In this document: positions 1-7,233 of the stretch, in pieces
Layout: the number at the start of each line of letters is the position of its first letter
How positions within the stretch are numbered: the stretch's first letter is position 1
Origin: Terriglobia bacterium
GTDB lineage: Bacteria > Acidobacteriota > Terriglobia > Bryobacterales > Bryobacteraceae
Length of the DNA stretch: 64,000 nucleotides
Assembly (NCBI GenBank): GCA_025363475.1
Contig: JANYDS010000076.1
Span: 16,574-80,573, forward strand
Reading direction: 5' to 3'
Position numbers and translations under genes: made by a program
The notes under the pieces: model-generated
Told to the model about the DNA's origin: nothing
The model's input: the letters and a program-made list of their open reading frames with translations, nothing else
The model's database searches: none

Positions 1-2
1 AT

Positions 3-1268
3 GCCGTGAATTTAGTGGGAAACACGATCCTGCATCTTGGCCCGGATCAATACAAAGGGTCCACTGTGCGCATCACGAGTGGCACGGGTCTGGGGCAGGA
101 GCGCACGGTCACCGGTAACACAGAGACAACGCTTGAAATGTCGGCGGCGTGGACTACCGTTCCGGATGCAAGCAGCTATTTTGTGATTGCGGAGAACGGC
201 TGGCGGTTTGGTGCTCACGGGACCACCAGCCCTGTGACCTTTACGGTTCCGGAGAGGATTGGAACGGGCGTGCAGGTTTCCGTGCGGGCCGCGAATTCGG
301 CGGATGCGGAGGCGCAATATGATCTGTCGCCGGTAACCCGGTGGGTGCTGGGACAGTCCGGTGATTTGGCGGCTGATTCGGGGCTTCCTCCTGCGCCCGT
401 ATTTGGTGTGGCGGTCTCTACCTCGCGAGGTGGAGTGGTCAATTTGGGGTCCATCGGGTTTTCGGGCCTTGCCAATACGACCGGAATTTCTGCGGGTACT
501 TATGTTTTCTATTTCTACGATGAAATCAACGGACTAGCTCCTGGCGGGCTTGTTGCGCCTGGTACGGTAACCGCGTCCAGCTTGGCGCTGAGCAACGTTT
601 ATGCACCTGGAACGCTGCTGCAGGTCGACCAGGAGATTGTTGAAATCCAGCACTTGAATGCGGACGGAACCTCTGCGGTGGCGCGCGGGCTGCACGGGTC
701 GGATGCAGCGGGACACGCGGCTGAAGCCCCTGTATACCAACTTTCGGAAAAGGTGGTGATTGTCCCGTTCGTGAAGAAGTTCTTCGGCAGCGCTGCCAGT
801 GGTGACTGGAAATATAGTCTGGAACTGCCAGGCGCACGGGTGGCGAGCGTCAAGCTTTTTATGACGAACGCGCTGGGTGCCGGCACGGCCACCATCAACT
901 CTTACACCGCTACGATTGACTCCGGACTGCGCACGCTGACGGGCGGGCAATACTCATTTCAGGTATCCGGTTACCTCGCGATTCAAACCGATGCGGCCCC
1001 GGCTGTTGTCGTGGATGCTCTGCGGCCTGTGAGGGATATCTACGGCATTTTACGCACGGCTTCCGCGGGCAATATTGTTCGGCTGGTGCTAAAACGCAAT
1101 GAAGTCGCCTATGCCACGATTGAGTTCGCGGCAGGACACAAGACATCGGCGGTGGCAGCGGGCTTTGGGCTGACGCCCCTGCATCCTGGAGACTTGCTCT
1201 CTGTTGATGTTGTGGCTGTGGGAACGATCAACCCGGGCAGTGATCTTACGCTTGTCATCCGACTCTGA
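3..1268 (+). CDS. Beta-rich tail-fibre-like protein, 5'-truncated
   Basis: The reading frame is open to the left window edge, so the true N-terminus probably lies outside; the first possible start inside is GTG at 6. About 420 residues are visible, with no membrane segment and a composition rich in Gly, Ala, Thr and Val, as in stacked beta-sandwich modules. The segment around residues 70-115 (TSPVTFTVPERIGTGVQVSVRA-like, ending in SPVTRW) resembles domains I associate with large phage-tail-like or fibronectin-type proteins, but I cannot name a family. It ends 12 bases before a Wzt-type ATPase, which might suggest a surface-structure locus. Function is unknown; the tail-like reading is tentative. 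Confidence 0.55.
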   Translation, partial: AVNLVGNTILHLGPDQYKGSTVRITSGTGLGQERTVTGNTETTLEMSAAWTTVPDASSYFVIAENGWRFGAHGTTSPVTFTVPERIGTGVQVSVRAANSADAEAQYDLSPVTRWVLGQSGDLAADSGLPPAPVFGVAVSTSRGGVVNLGSIGFSGLANTTGISAGTYVFYFYDEINGLAPGGLVAPGTVTASSLALSNVYAPGTLLQVDQEIVEIQHLNADGTSAVARGLHGSDAAGHAAEAPVYQLSEKVVIVPFVKKFFGSAASGDWKYSLELPGARVASVKLFMTNALGAGTATINSYTATIDSGLRTLTGGQYSFQVSGYLAIQTDAAPAVVVDALRPVRDIYGILRTASAGNIVRLVLKRNEVAYATIEFAAGHKTSAVAAGFGLTPLHPGDLLSVDVVAVGTINPGSDLTLVIRL

Positions 1269-1280
1269 TTACACTGTGAG

Positions 1281-2513
1281 TTGCTGCTCGTTCAAAATGT
1301 GTCGAAGCTGTACAAGCTCTATAAGAAGCCATTTGACCGCATTCGCGAACTGAATCCCCTGCAAAAAACTCCGTTGCACACTGATTTCTGGGCGCTGCGC
1401 GATATTTCTTTCAGTGTGGAACGGGGCGAGGTGGTGAGTCTGGTTGGCCCCAACGGCTGCGGTAAGAGCACGCTGCTGCAAGTGATCAGCGGGATTTTGC
1501 AGCCGACCACGGGCAGAGTCGTAGCGCGCGGGCGGGTTGCGGCGCTGCTGGAACTGGGAGCGGGTTTCAATCCGGAGTTTTCCGGGTATGAAAACGTGTT
1601 TATCAATGGCGAGATTATGGGAATCAGCCGCGCTGAAATGGAGCGTAACCTTCCGCTGATTGAGGCATTTGCCGAGATTGGCGATTTTATGTCGAGGCCC
1701 GTGAAAGAGTATTCCAGCGGGATGTACGTCCGGCTGGCTTTCTCAACGGCGATTCACGTGAATCCGGATATTCTGATTGTTGATGAAGCGCTGGCAGTCG
1801 GTGATGCGGTGTTCGCCAACCGATGTATCCGGAAGTTTGAGGAATTGCGGGAGAAGAAGACCACCGTTTTATTTGTTTCGCATGACCTCGGCCTGGTCAA
1901 GCAGCTTTCCAACCGGGCTATCTTTCTGCTCAATGGAAAGATTGAAGCGCAGGGCGAACCGCGGCACGTTATCGACAAATATATAGGGGTTGTTCTGGAA
2001 CGGCAGAAGGCTTTCGACACCCAGAAGGGCAGTCATCTTTCCGCATCGAACCGGCACGGGGATGGTTCCAGCGAAATTCTTGATGTGAACCTGATTAACG
2101 CAGCCGGCCTGGTCTGCGGTGTGGTTGAAAGCGGCGAAATGGTCACGATCCGCATCCGCACAGTATTTCGACGCCGCGTGGAACCGATGGTCGGCATTCT
2201 GATCCGCAATCGAATCGGGATGGAAGTTTACGGCACTAACACTCAGATTGAACAAACAGAGCTTGGTCATTTTGAGGCGGGCGAGGAACTGGCAATCGAT
2301 TTTAAATTTGCCTGCTGGCTCACGCCGCAGCACTACACGGTAACCGTGGCCACTCAATATACAGACGGTTCCAGCCATGACTGGCTCGATGACGTGATTT
2401 CTTTCGAGGTGATCTCGAGCCGGCAAGCAGCAGGTGTGGTTGATCTTCGTGCGGCTATTCAATGGCAGAAGCTGGCACCCGGTGAAATCAGTGAAATCGC
2501 AGATATCCCTTAA
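1281..2513 (+). CDS. ABC transporter ATP-binding protein, Wzt/TagH type
   Basis: This is the ATPase of an ABC-2 exporter for O-antigen, teichoic-acid or other surface polysaccharide, acting at the inner membrane. The ATPase domain covers about residues 1-245: Walker A GPNGCGKST at 56-64, signature YSSGMYVRLAF, Walker B ILIVDEALAVGD, then the switch histidine in SHD. Residues 255-410 form a Wzt_C-like beta-sandwich that in this family reads the chain terminus. The start is TTG at 1281 with no clear ribosome site. A Wzm-type permease is not next to it in the window, so the partner must be elsewhere or upstream. The substrate cannot be read from the sequence. Confidence 0.88.
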   Translation: MLLVQNVSKLYKLYKKPFDRIRELNPLQKTPLHTDFWALRDISFSVERGEVVSLVGPNGCGKSTLLQVISGILQPTTGRVVARGRVAALLELGAGFNPEFSGYENVFINGEIMGISRAEMERNLPLIEAFAEIGDFMSRPVKEYSSGMYVRLAFSTAIHVNPDILIVDEALAVGDAVFANRCIRKFEELREKKTTVLFVSHDLGLVKQLSNRAIFLLNGKIEAQGEPRHVIDKYIGVVLERQKAFDTQKGSHLSASNRHGDGSSEILDVNLINAAGLVCGVVESGEMVTIRIRTVFRRRVEPMVGILIRNRIGMEVYGTNTQIEQTELGHFEAGEELAIDFKFACWLTPQHYTVTVATQYTDGSSHDWLDDVISFEVISSRQAAGVVDLRAAIQWQKLAPGEISEIADIP

Positions 2514-2802
2514 GGTGCGTGCCGGGGCTGGGAAGACGCAGTTTATGGGCGCCTGCGGCGAGGCCTGGAAGCTCCAGGTAGCAGCCCCGCCGGTGGACGG
2601 TAAAGCGAACGAAGCCATCGTCAAATACCTCTCAAAACTCCTGCATGTCCCCTCTACATCCATGAGGATTGTGACTGGTCAGGCGGCATCCCTCAAGCTC
2701 ATCGAAATCGACGGAATTGATGCCGAAACGCTCCACCGCGTTATTCTCGAAGCGAATGGACCTCGCAAGAATTCAGGAATCGCTTCGCCGCCAGAAGATT
2801 GA
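2482..2802 (+). CDS. DUF167/YggU family protein
   Basis: A small protein of about 106 residues matching the DUF167 (YggU) fold, with the hallmark PPVDGKANEA near residue 35 followed by a hydrophobic helix and a Lys/Leu-rich C-terminus. The biochemical role of the family is unknown. GTG at 2482 or 2491 both give a sensible N-terminus (KSQISLKVRAGAGK); either lies inside the end of the upstream ATPase gene. Its 3' end overlaps the start of the M24 peptidase by 47 bases, so the three genes are probably cotranscribed. The exact start is uncertain. Confidence 0.8.
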   Translation: MKSVKSQISLKVRAGAGKTQFMGACGEAWKLQVAAPPVDGKANEAIVKYLSKLLHVPSTSMRIVTGQAASLKLIEIDGIDAETLHRVILEANGPRKNSGIASPPED

Positions 2803-3916
2803 CGTCTGGCTTTTCTTCGACCATCATGGCCGTGATCCTCTCGCCTACAAAGTACTCGGTTTACCCCAGCCAAGCCACGTAACCAGACGCTGGTATTACG
2901 CGATTCCGGCTGAGGGAGAGCCTGTCGGTCTGGTTCATCGCATCGAAGCCGGCGTTATTGGCACAGTGCCCGGCGAAAAGCTGAAATACTCCACGTGGCA
3001 AGAGCAGAACGCAGGAATTGCACGCCTTATCGGCAAGGCGAAACGCGTTGCCATGCAATATTCACCGCGCTGCGCGGTACCTTACGTTTCGATGGTTGAT
3101 GCCGGGACGATCGAACTGGTGCGCGAACTCGGAGTCGAGGTTGTCACATCCGCTGAACTGATTCAGGAATTCGAAGCATGCCTTTCCGAAGCCCAGTTCA
3201 CAACTCACAAAGAAGCCGGTGTTGTGATGGATCGGTTGCGCGCGGGCGCTTTCCGTCTGATCGGAGAGCGGGTCGGCAACATCGATGAACTCACGGTGCG
3301 CGACTGGCTGCGAGACCAGTATCGCGTAAATGGCCTGATTACTGACGCAGGTCCAATTGTTGGTGTGAATGCCAATGCCGGCAATCCCCATTACGATCCG
3401 ACTCCGGCGACTAACCAGCCGATAAAACGCGGCGATTTTGTACTGATTGACATGTGGGCGAAGTTTGACCGCCCCGACGCCGTTTACTACGACATCACCT
3501 GGACCGGAAACTGCGGTGCCCCCTCAGCCCGAGTGCAGAAGGTGTTCGAGACAGTCCGGGACGCCCGGGACCGCGCCATCGAAGCTGCCGCCAGTGCAGT
3601 GGCGGCCCGTCGCGATATTCGAGGCTTTGAAGTTGATGACGCCGCGCGGAATCATATTCGCAACAGCGGATACGGCGAATTTTTCGTCCATCGGACCGGC
3701 CATTCGATAGGCACTGAAGTGCACGGCGCGGGAGCGAATATGGATAACTTCGAAACCCACGACGAACGTCGCCTGCTGCCCGGTTCTCTATTTTCAATCG
3801 AGCCTGGAATCTATCTGGAAGACTTCGGAGTCCGTTCGGAAGTCAACATGTTCGTCAGCGCTGACTGCGCAGTTACGACTGGCGAGGTGCAGCGCGATCT
3901 GGTGCGGATCGGATAA
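2756..3916 (+). CDS. M24 family metallopeptidase (Xaa-Pro aminopeptidase-like)
   Basis: A creatinase/prolidase-fold protein of 386 residues when started at ATG 2756. Residues 1-145 form the N-terminal creatinase-like domain and 150-386 the pita-bread catalytic domain. All five dinuclear metal ligands are visible: D232 (LIDMWAKF), D246 (YYDIT), H316 (TGHSIG), E349 (EPGIY) and E362 (RSEVNMF). Such enzymes remove N-terminal residues preceding proline or cleave Xaa-Pro dipeptides in the cytoplasm. There is no signal peptide. It overlaps the upstream YggU gene by 47 bases and converges on the uracil-DNA glycosylase gene with a 44-base 3' overlap. The precise substrate is not predictable. Confidence 0.9.
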   Translation: MDLARIQESLRRQKIDVWLFFDHHGRDPLAYKVLGLPQPSHVTRRWYYAIPAEGEPVGLVHRIEAGVIGTVPGEKLKYSTWQEQNAGIARLIGKAKRVAMQYSPRCAVPYVSMVDAGTIELVRELGVEVVTSAELIQEFEACLSEAQFTTHKEAGVVMDRLRAGAFRLIGERVGNIDELTVRDWLRDQYRVNGLITDAGPIVGVNANAGNPHYDPTPATNQPIKRGDFVLIDMWAKFDRPDAVYYDITWTGNCGAPSARVQKVFETVRDARDRAIEAAASAVAARRDIRGFEVDDAARNHIRNSGYGEFFVHRTGHSIGTEVHGAGANMDNFETHDERRLLPGSLFSIEPGIYLEDFGVRSEVNMFVSADCAVTTGEVQRDLVRIG

Positions 3917-4568
3917 TTTCCCGCGCCCGCAAGAAAACTTCATTCAGCATGGTCTGCGTCAGCTTGCCTGTTGAAGTATTCTGCTGGCTCGGGTGAAATG
4001 AACAGAGCAGGGCAGGCGCAAGCTGATGCAGGAAATTATGGCCGAACTCATGCGCAGACACCCGTTCGCCGCGCACCCGAAGATACGATTCAAACGCAAC
4101 GCGGCCCAGCGCCACCACCACCTTCACCTCCGGCATCAGTGCCAGTTCCCGCTCAAGAAAAGGGCGACAATTCCGCAACTCTTCCGGTTCAGGCTTGTTC
4201 CCGGGCGGAGCACAGTGCCCTGCAGCGGTGATCCACGCATCCGTCAAGACCAGCCCGTCATCGCGGCTGCTGCTTTCCGGTTGCGACGCAAAACCAGCTT
4301 CGAACAGCGCCCGATATAGAAAATGACCTGACCGGTCTCCGGTAAACATGCGCCCGGTACGATTCGCCCCATGGGCCCCCGGAGCGAGGCCAACGATCAG
4401 CAAACGGGCCGCCGGATCGCCAAAAGAAGGCACCGGCTTACCCCAATAATCCCAATCGAGGTAGGCCCGGCGCTTCGTCAGTGCTACCTCCAAACAATGG
4501 GTTCGAAGGCGCGGACATCGCTCGCAGGCGACAATTTCTTCGTTCAACAGGCTCATTCTGGTGCTCAA
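3873..4568 (-). CDS. Uracil-DNA glycosylase, family 5 (UdgB)
   Basis: A DNA-repair glycosylase that excises uracil and probably other deaminated bases. The four iron-sulfur cysteines are visible at C15, C18, C119 and C134. Motif 1 reads GLAPGAHGANRTG at about 60-72, where the family-5 pattern lacks the catalytic polar residue of family 4, and the late motif HPSQQNTSTGKLT is the diagnostic UdgB loop. Length (231) is normal. The ATG at 4568 and an in-frame ATG at 4556 are both possible starts. The last 44 bases overlap antiparallel with the 3' end of the M24 peptidase. Confidence 0.92.
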   Translation of the reverse strand: MSTRMSLLNEEIVACERCPRLRTHCLEVALTKRRAYLDWDYWGKPVPSFGDPAARLLIVGLAPGAHGANRTGRMFTGDRSGHFLYRALFEAGFASQPESSSRDDGLVLTDAWITAAGHCAPPGNKPEPEELRNCRPFLERELALMPEVKVVVALGRVAFESYLRVRGERVSAHEFGHNFLHQLAPALLCSFHPSQQNTSTGKLTQTMLNEVFLRAREIIRSAPDRAAPRQS

Positions 4569-4691
4569 CCACCGAAAAGTAACACAAATGCATTGACCTT
4601 GGCGTCACAAACAGTACAAAATACAAATACCCCGGTTGCTCCCCGGCAAATTGTTCAGCTATCGACAGGCTCCTCCGCGTCAAACATATTG

Positions 4692-5837
4692 ATGAAGGGG
4701 TACGTTTTGAATTCCAAACTTCTGATGCTCGTCGCGGCCGCTGGCCTTCTGGCGACTGTGTCTTCGGCTACGGCGAAGACACGTTCCAAAACCGTGCGTA
4801 AAAATGTTGCCGCTCTACCCAAAGCTGCGGCCCGGAAGAAGGTCGTCGCCCAGACATGGGACGAACCCACCTATAAGGACTCCACCAGTTCTGACCGCAT
4901 CGATGGCGAAGATCTGGTCGTGCGCAAGGCAGCCGTTGATGCGCTTGGTCCGTTGAACGGTGCCGTCGTCGTGGTTGACCCGGGAACCGGTCGCGTCCTG
5001 ACTATGGTCAATCAGCCCCTCGCGCTCAGCGGCGGCTTCCAGCCCTGTTCCACTATTAAGGTATCGGTGGCGCTCGCGGCGCTGCATGAAAACATGATTG
5101 CCCGCTTCAATCCGATCCGGCTCAATTTCAAAGGGTCGCCGGATCTCACGGACGCCCTTGCGTATTCCAATAACTACTACTTCGCCAACCTCGGTGTGAA
5201 GCTGGGCTACGAAAAGGTCAACTACTATGCCCACCTGTTCGGCTACGGCGAAAAAGCCGGTTTGAACATTGAAGGCGAACATGCCGGGTATTTTCCGCCT
5301 GCGCCTCCGAAGAACGGCGGCATGGGCATGCTCACCAGTTTCGGCGAAGAGATTTCCCAGACCCCGCTCGAACTGGCTGGTTTAATCAGCGCAGTTGCCA
5401 ACGGCGGAACCCTTTACTGGCTGCAATACCCGCATTCACAGGCCGAGATTGAAACGTTTCAGCCTCAGGTGAAACGCAATCTGAGCGATATCGCTCCGCA
5501 TATCGAAAAGGTGAAACCGGGAATGCGCGGCGCTGTTGAGTTCGGCACTGCGCGACGTGCCAAGCAGGATGATGTAATCCTAGGCAAGACCGGCACGTGC
5601 AGTGAAGGCCGGACGCATTTGGGCTGGATTGGGTCGTTCAACGAAAGCGGTGGGCGGAAACTGGTTGTTGTGGTGATGCTGACGGGCGGCAAGCCGTCCA
5701 TCGGCTCTATGGCTTCCACGGTTGCGGGCGACGTTTACCGCAATCTGGCTTCGCAGAATTTCCTGAGAGCGTCCACACCACTGACCCCCACGGGTCTGCT
5801 GCCTGCCAGCCTGCTGGCCGGGCGCTCGATCAAATAA
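4692..5837 (+). CDS. Stand-alone penicillin-binding transpeptidase
   Basis: A secreted or membrane-anchored protein of about 381 residues with a signal-type N-terminus (hydrophobic run at 10-25) and one transpeptidase domain. The active-site triad motifs are complete: SxxK as STIK (S120, K123), SxN as SNN (159-161) and KTGT (299-302). The usual class A/B dimerisation or glycosyltransferase modules are missing; only about 60 Lys/Ala-rich residues precede the domain, so it is a minimal PBP, related to the PbpA/FtsI fold. ATG at 4692 is chosen; TTG at 4707 is a serious alternative because GAAGGGG sits about 6 bases before it. Its stop abuts the convergent tesA stop. The role in wall synthesis is inferred. 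Confidence 0.85.
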   Translation: MKGYVLNSKLLMLVAAAGLLATVSSATAKTRSKTVRKNVAALPKAAARKKVVAQTWDEPTYKDSTSSDRIDGEDLVVRKAAVDALGPLNGAVVVVDPGTGRVLTMVNQPLALSGGFQPCSTIKVSVALAALHENMIARFNPIRLNFKGSPDLTDALAYSNNYYFANLGVKLGYEKVNYYAHLFGYGEKAGLNIEGEHAGYFPPAPPKNGGMGMLTSFGEEISQTPLELAGLISAVANGGTLYWLQYPHSQAEIETFQPQVKRNLSDIAPHIEKVKPGMRGAVEFGTARRAKQDDVILGKTGTCSEGRTHLGWIGSFNESGGRKLVVVVMLTGGKPSIGSMASTVAGDVYRNLASQNFLRASTPLTPTGLLPASLLAGRSIK

Positions 5838-6512
5838 TCAGAGCAGCGGTTTCAAGTACTGCATCACGGTGCGGGCGACGATCTCTGCGCCTTCTGCAGT
5901 CGGATGAATTCCATCCGCTTGCATCAGGGCCGGGTTGCCGCCCACGCCATCCAGCAGAAACGGAATGAGCGTGGCTTTGTATCTCTTCGCCAGACTCTGG
6001 TAAACCTTTTCGAACGACTGAATATATTCAGGGCCGTAGTTCCGGGGCAGACTCATCCCGGCGATCACTACCTTGGCGCCTGATTTCTGAATAGCCTCAA
6101 TGATCTCGGCCAGGTTCTTCTCCGTGGTTGTGACCGGCAGGCCGCGTAAACCATCGTTGCCGCCAAATTCCACGATCACGATCTTCGGATTCACGGCGAG
6201 AACGGTTGCGAGGCGCACTACGCCATCAGTGGTTGTATCGCCGCTCACGCCCATGTTCACGACCTGCCACGACAATTTCGCCCCATCAATTAAACGCTGA
6301 ACGTCGTCAGGAAAGCTCTTGCCTGGTTCCAGACCGTAACCGGCTGAAAGACTATCGCCGAACGCAACAACCACCGGCCTCGTATCTTCAACTACAGCAG
6401 CCGGCTTCGGCCCTTCAGCCGTCTGAACTGGCGGAGGTGCCTTACCGCCACCACAAGCACTCAAAAACACTGCAACGATTGCACAAAGAATAAATCGGGG
6501 ACTCACTGACAT
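5838..6512 (-). CDS. tesA: GDSL/SGNH arylesterase, TesA-like lipoprotein
   Basis: An SGNH hydrolase of about 224 residues. The start at 6512 gives a lipoprotein signal with lipobox LSAC (C20) followed by a proline-rich linker. Catalytic blocks are visible: FGDSLSAGYG (S54, block I), the Gly of NMGVSGD (block II), GGND (block III) and DGIHP (block V, Asp and His). The family acts as arylesterase, thioesterase and lysophospholipase, here on the outer side of the inner membrane. It is divergent from the ABC ATPase gene, with start codons only a few bases apart, matching the tesA-ybbA-ybbP arrangement of E. coli. A second start at 6518 would overlap the ATPase ATG. Confidence 0.92.
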   Translation of the reverse strand: MSVSPRFILCAIVAVFLSACGGGKAPPPVQTAEGPKPAAVVEDTRPVVVAFGDSLSAGYGLEPGKSFPDDVQRLIDGAKLSWQVVNMGVSGDTTTDGVVRLATVLAVNPKIVIVEFGGNDGLRGLPVTTTEKNLAEIIEAIQKSGAKVVIAGMSLPRNYGPEYIQSFEKVYQSLAKRYKATLIPFLLDGVGGNPALMQADGIHPTAEGAEIVARTVMQYLKPLL

Positions 6513-6516
6513 AATC

Positions 6517-7233
6517 ATGACAGACAGCAAAACAGAGGAGTCTCTCATTTCCCGACCCATCATCGAAATCATTGGTCTGACGCGCAGTATCCAGACCGGA
6601 AGCCATACCGTAGAGATCCTGCGGGGCATCGACATCGCCATTCCTCAGGGCCAGTTCGTGGCCATTATGGGGCCATCCGGCAGTGGCAAAAGTACACTGC
6701 TCGGGTTGCTGGCGGGCCTCGACAACGCGACGAAGGGCCAGATTTTGCTGGATGGTGTGGATATCACCGGCCTGACTGAAGACCAGATGGCAGAAGTTCG
6801 CGGGCGCAAAATCGGCTTCGTTTTCCAGTCATTTCAGCTCATTCCCACGCTTACAGCAGAAGAGAATGTTCTGCTGCCTGCGGAGCTTGCCGGTGCCGGT
6901 CCGGAAGTGACCCGGCGTGCCAAAGAACTACTCACCCGCGTGGGTCTGGCGGACCGGCTTGACCACTATCCGGTTCAGCTCTCAGGGGGTGAACAGCAGC
7001 GCGTGGCACTGGCCCGCGCATTTATCACCAAGCCGCCCATCCTTTACGCCGATGAACCAACGGGCAATCTTGACGGCAAGAACGGAGCGCAAATTCTCGA
7101 ACTGCTGCTGGAAATGAACCAACGTGAAGGGGCGACTCTGGTGATGGTGACGCATGATCCGGAGCTCGCCAAACATGCCGACCGCATCATTACTCTGCGC
7201 GATGGTCTGGTTGTGAGTGATGAATCAGTATAA
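6517..7233 (+). CDS. ybbA: ABC transporter ATP-binding protein, YbbA/LolD type
   Basis: A 238-residue ATPase of the MacB/LolD/FtsE group. Walker A GPSGSGKST lies at 52-60, the Q-loop in FVFQSFQLIP, signature LSGGEQQRVALARA, Walker B LYADEPTGNLD and the switch His in VTHD. It overlaps the following FtsX-like permease gene and is divergent from tesA, so it should power the YbbP-type permease. The family does not carry out classical import; it is thought to move lipids or lipoproteins or to transmit force across the envelope. Divergent start codons leave almost no intergenic space, so its promoter must lie within the tesA coding region. Confidence 0.93.
   Translation: MTDSKTEESLISRPIIEIIGLTRSIQTGSHTVEILRGIDIAIPQGQFVAIMGPSGSGKSTLLGLLAGLDNATKGQILLDGVDITGLTEDQMAEVRGRKIGFVFQSFQLIPTLTAEENVLLPAELAGAGPEVTRRAKELLTRVGLADRLDHYPVQLSGGEQQRVALARAFITKPPILYADEPTGNLDGKNGAQILELLLEMNQREGATLVMVTHDPELAKHADRIITLRDGLVVSDESV

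Noticed and set aside
4371..4691. In-frame 5' extension of the transpeptidase gene
   Set aside because: It is antisense to the conserved UdgB coding region, lacks sequence sense, and would remove the signal peptide from the N-terminus.
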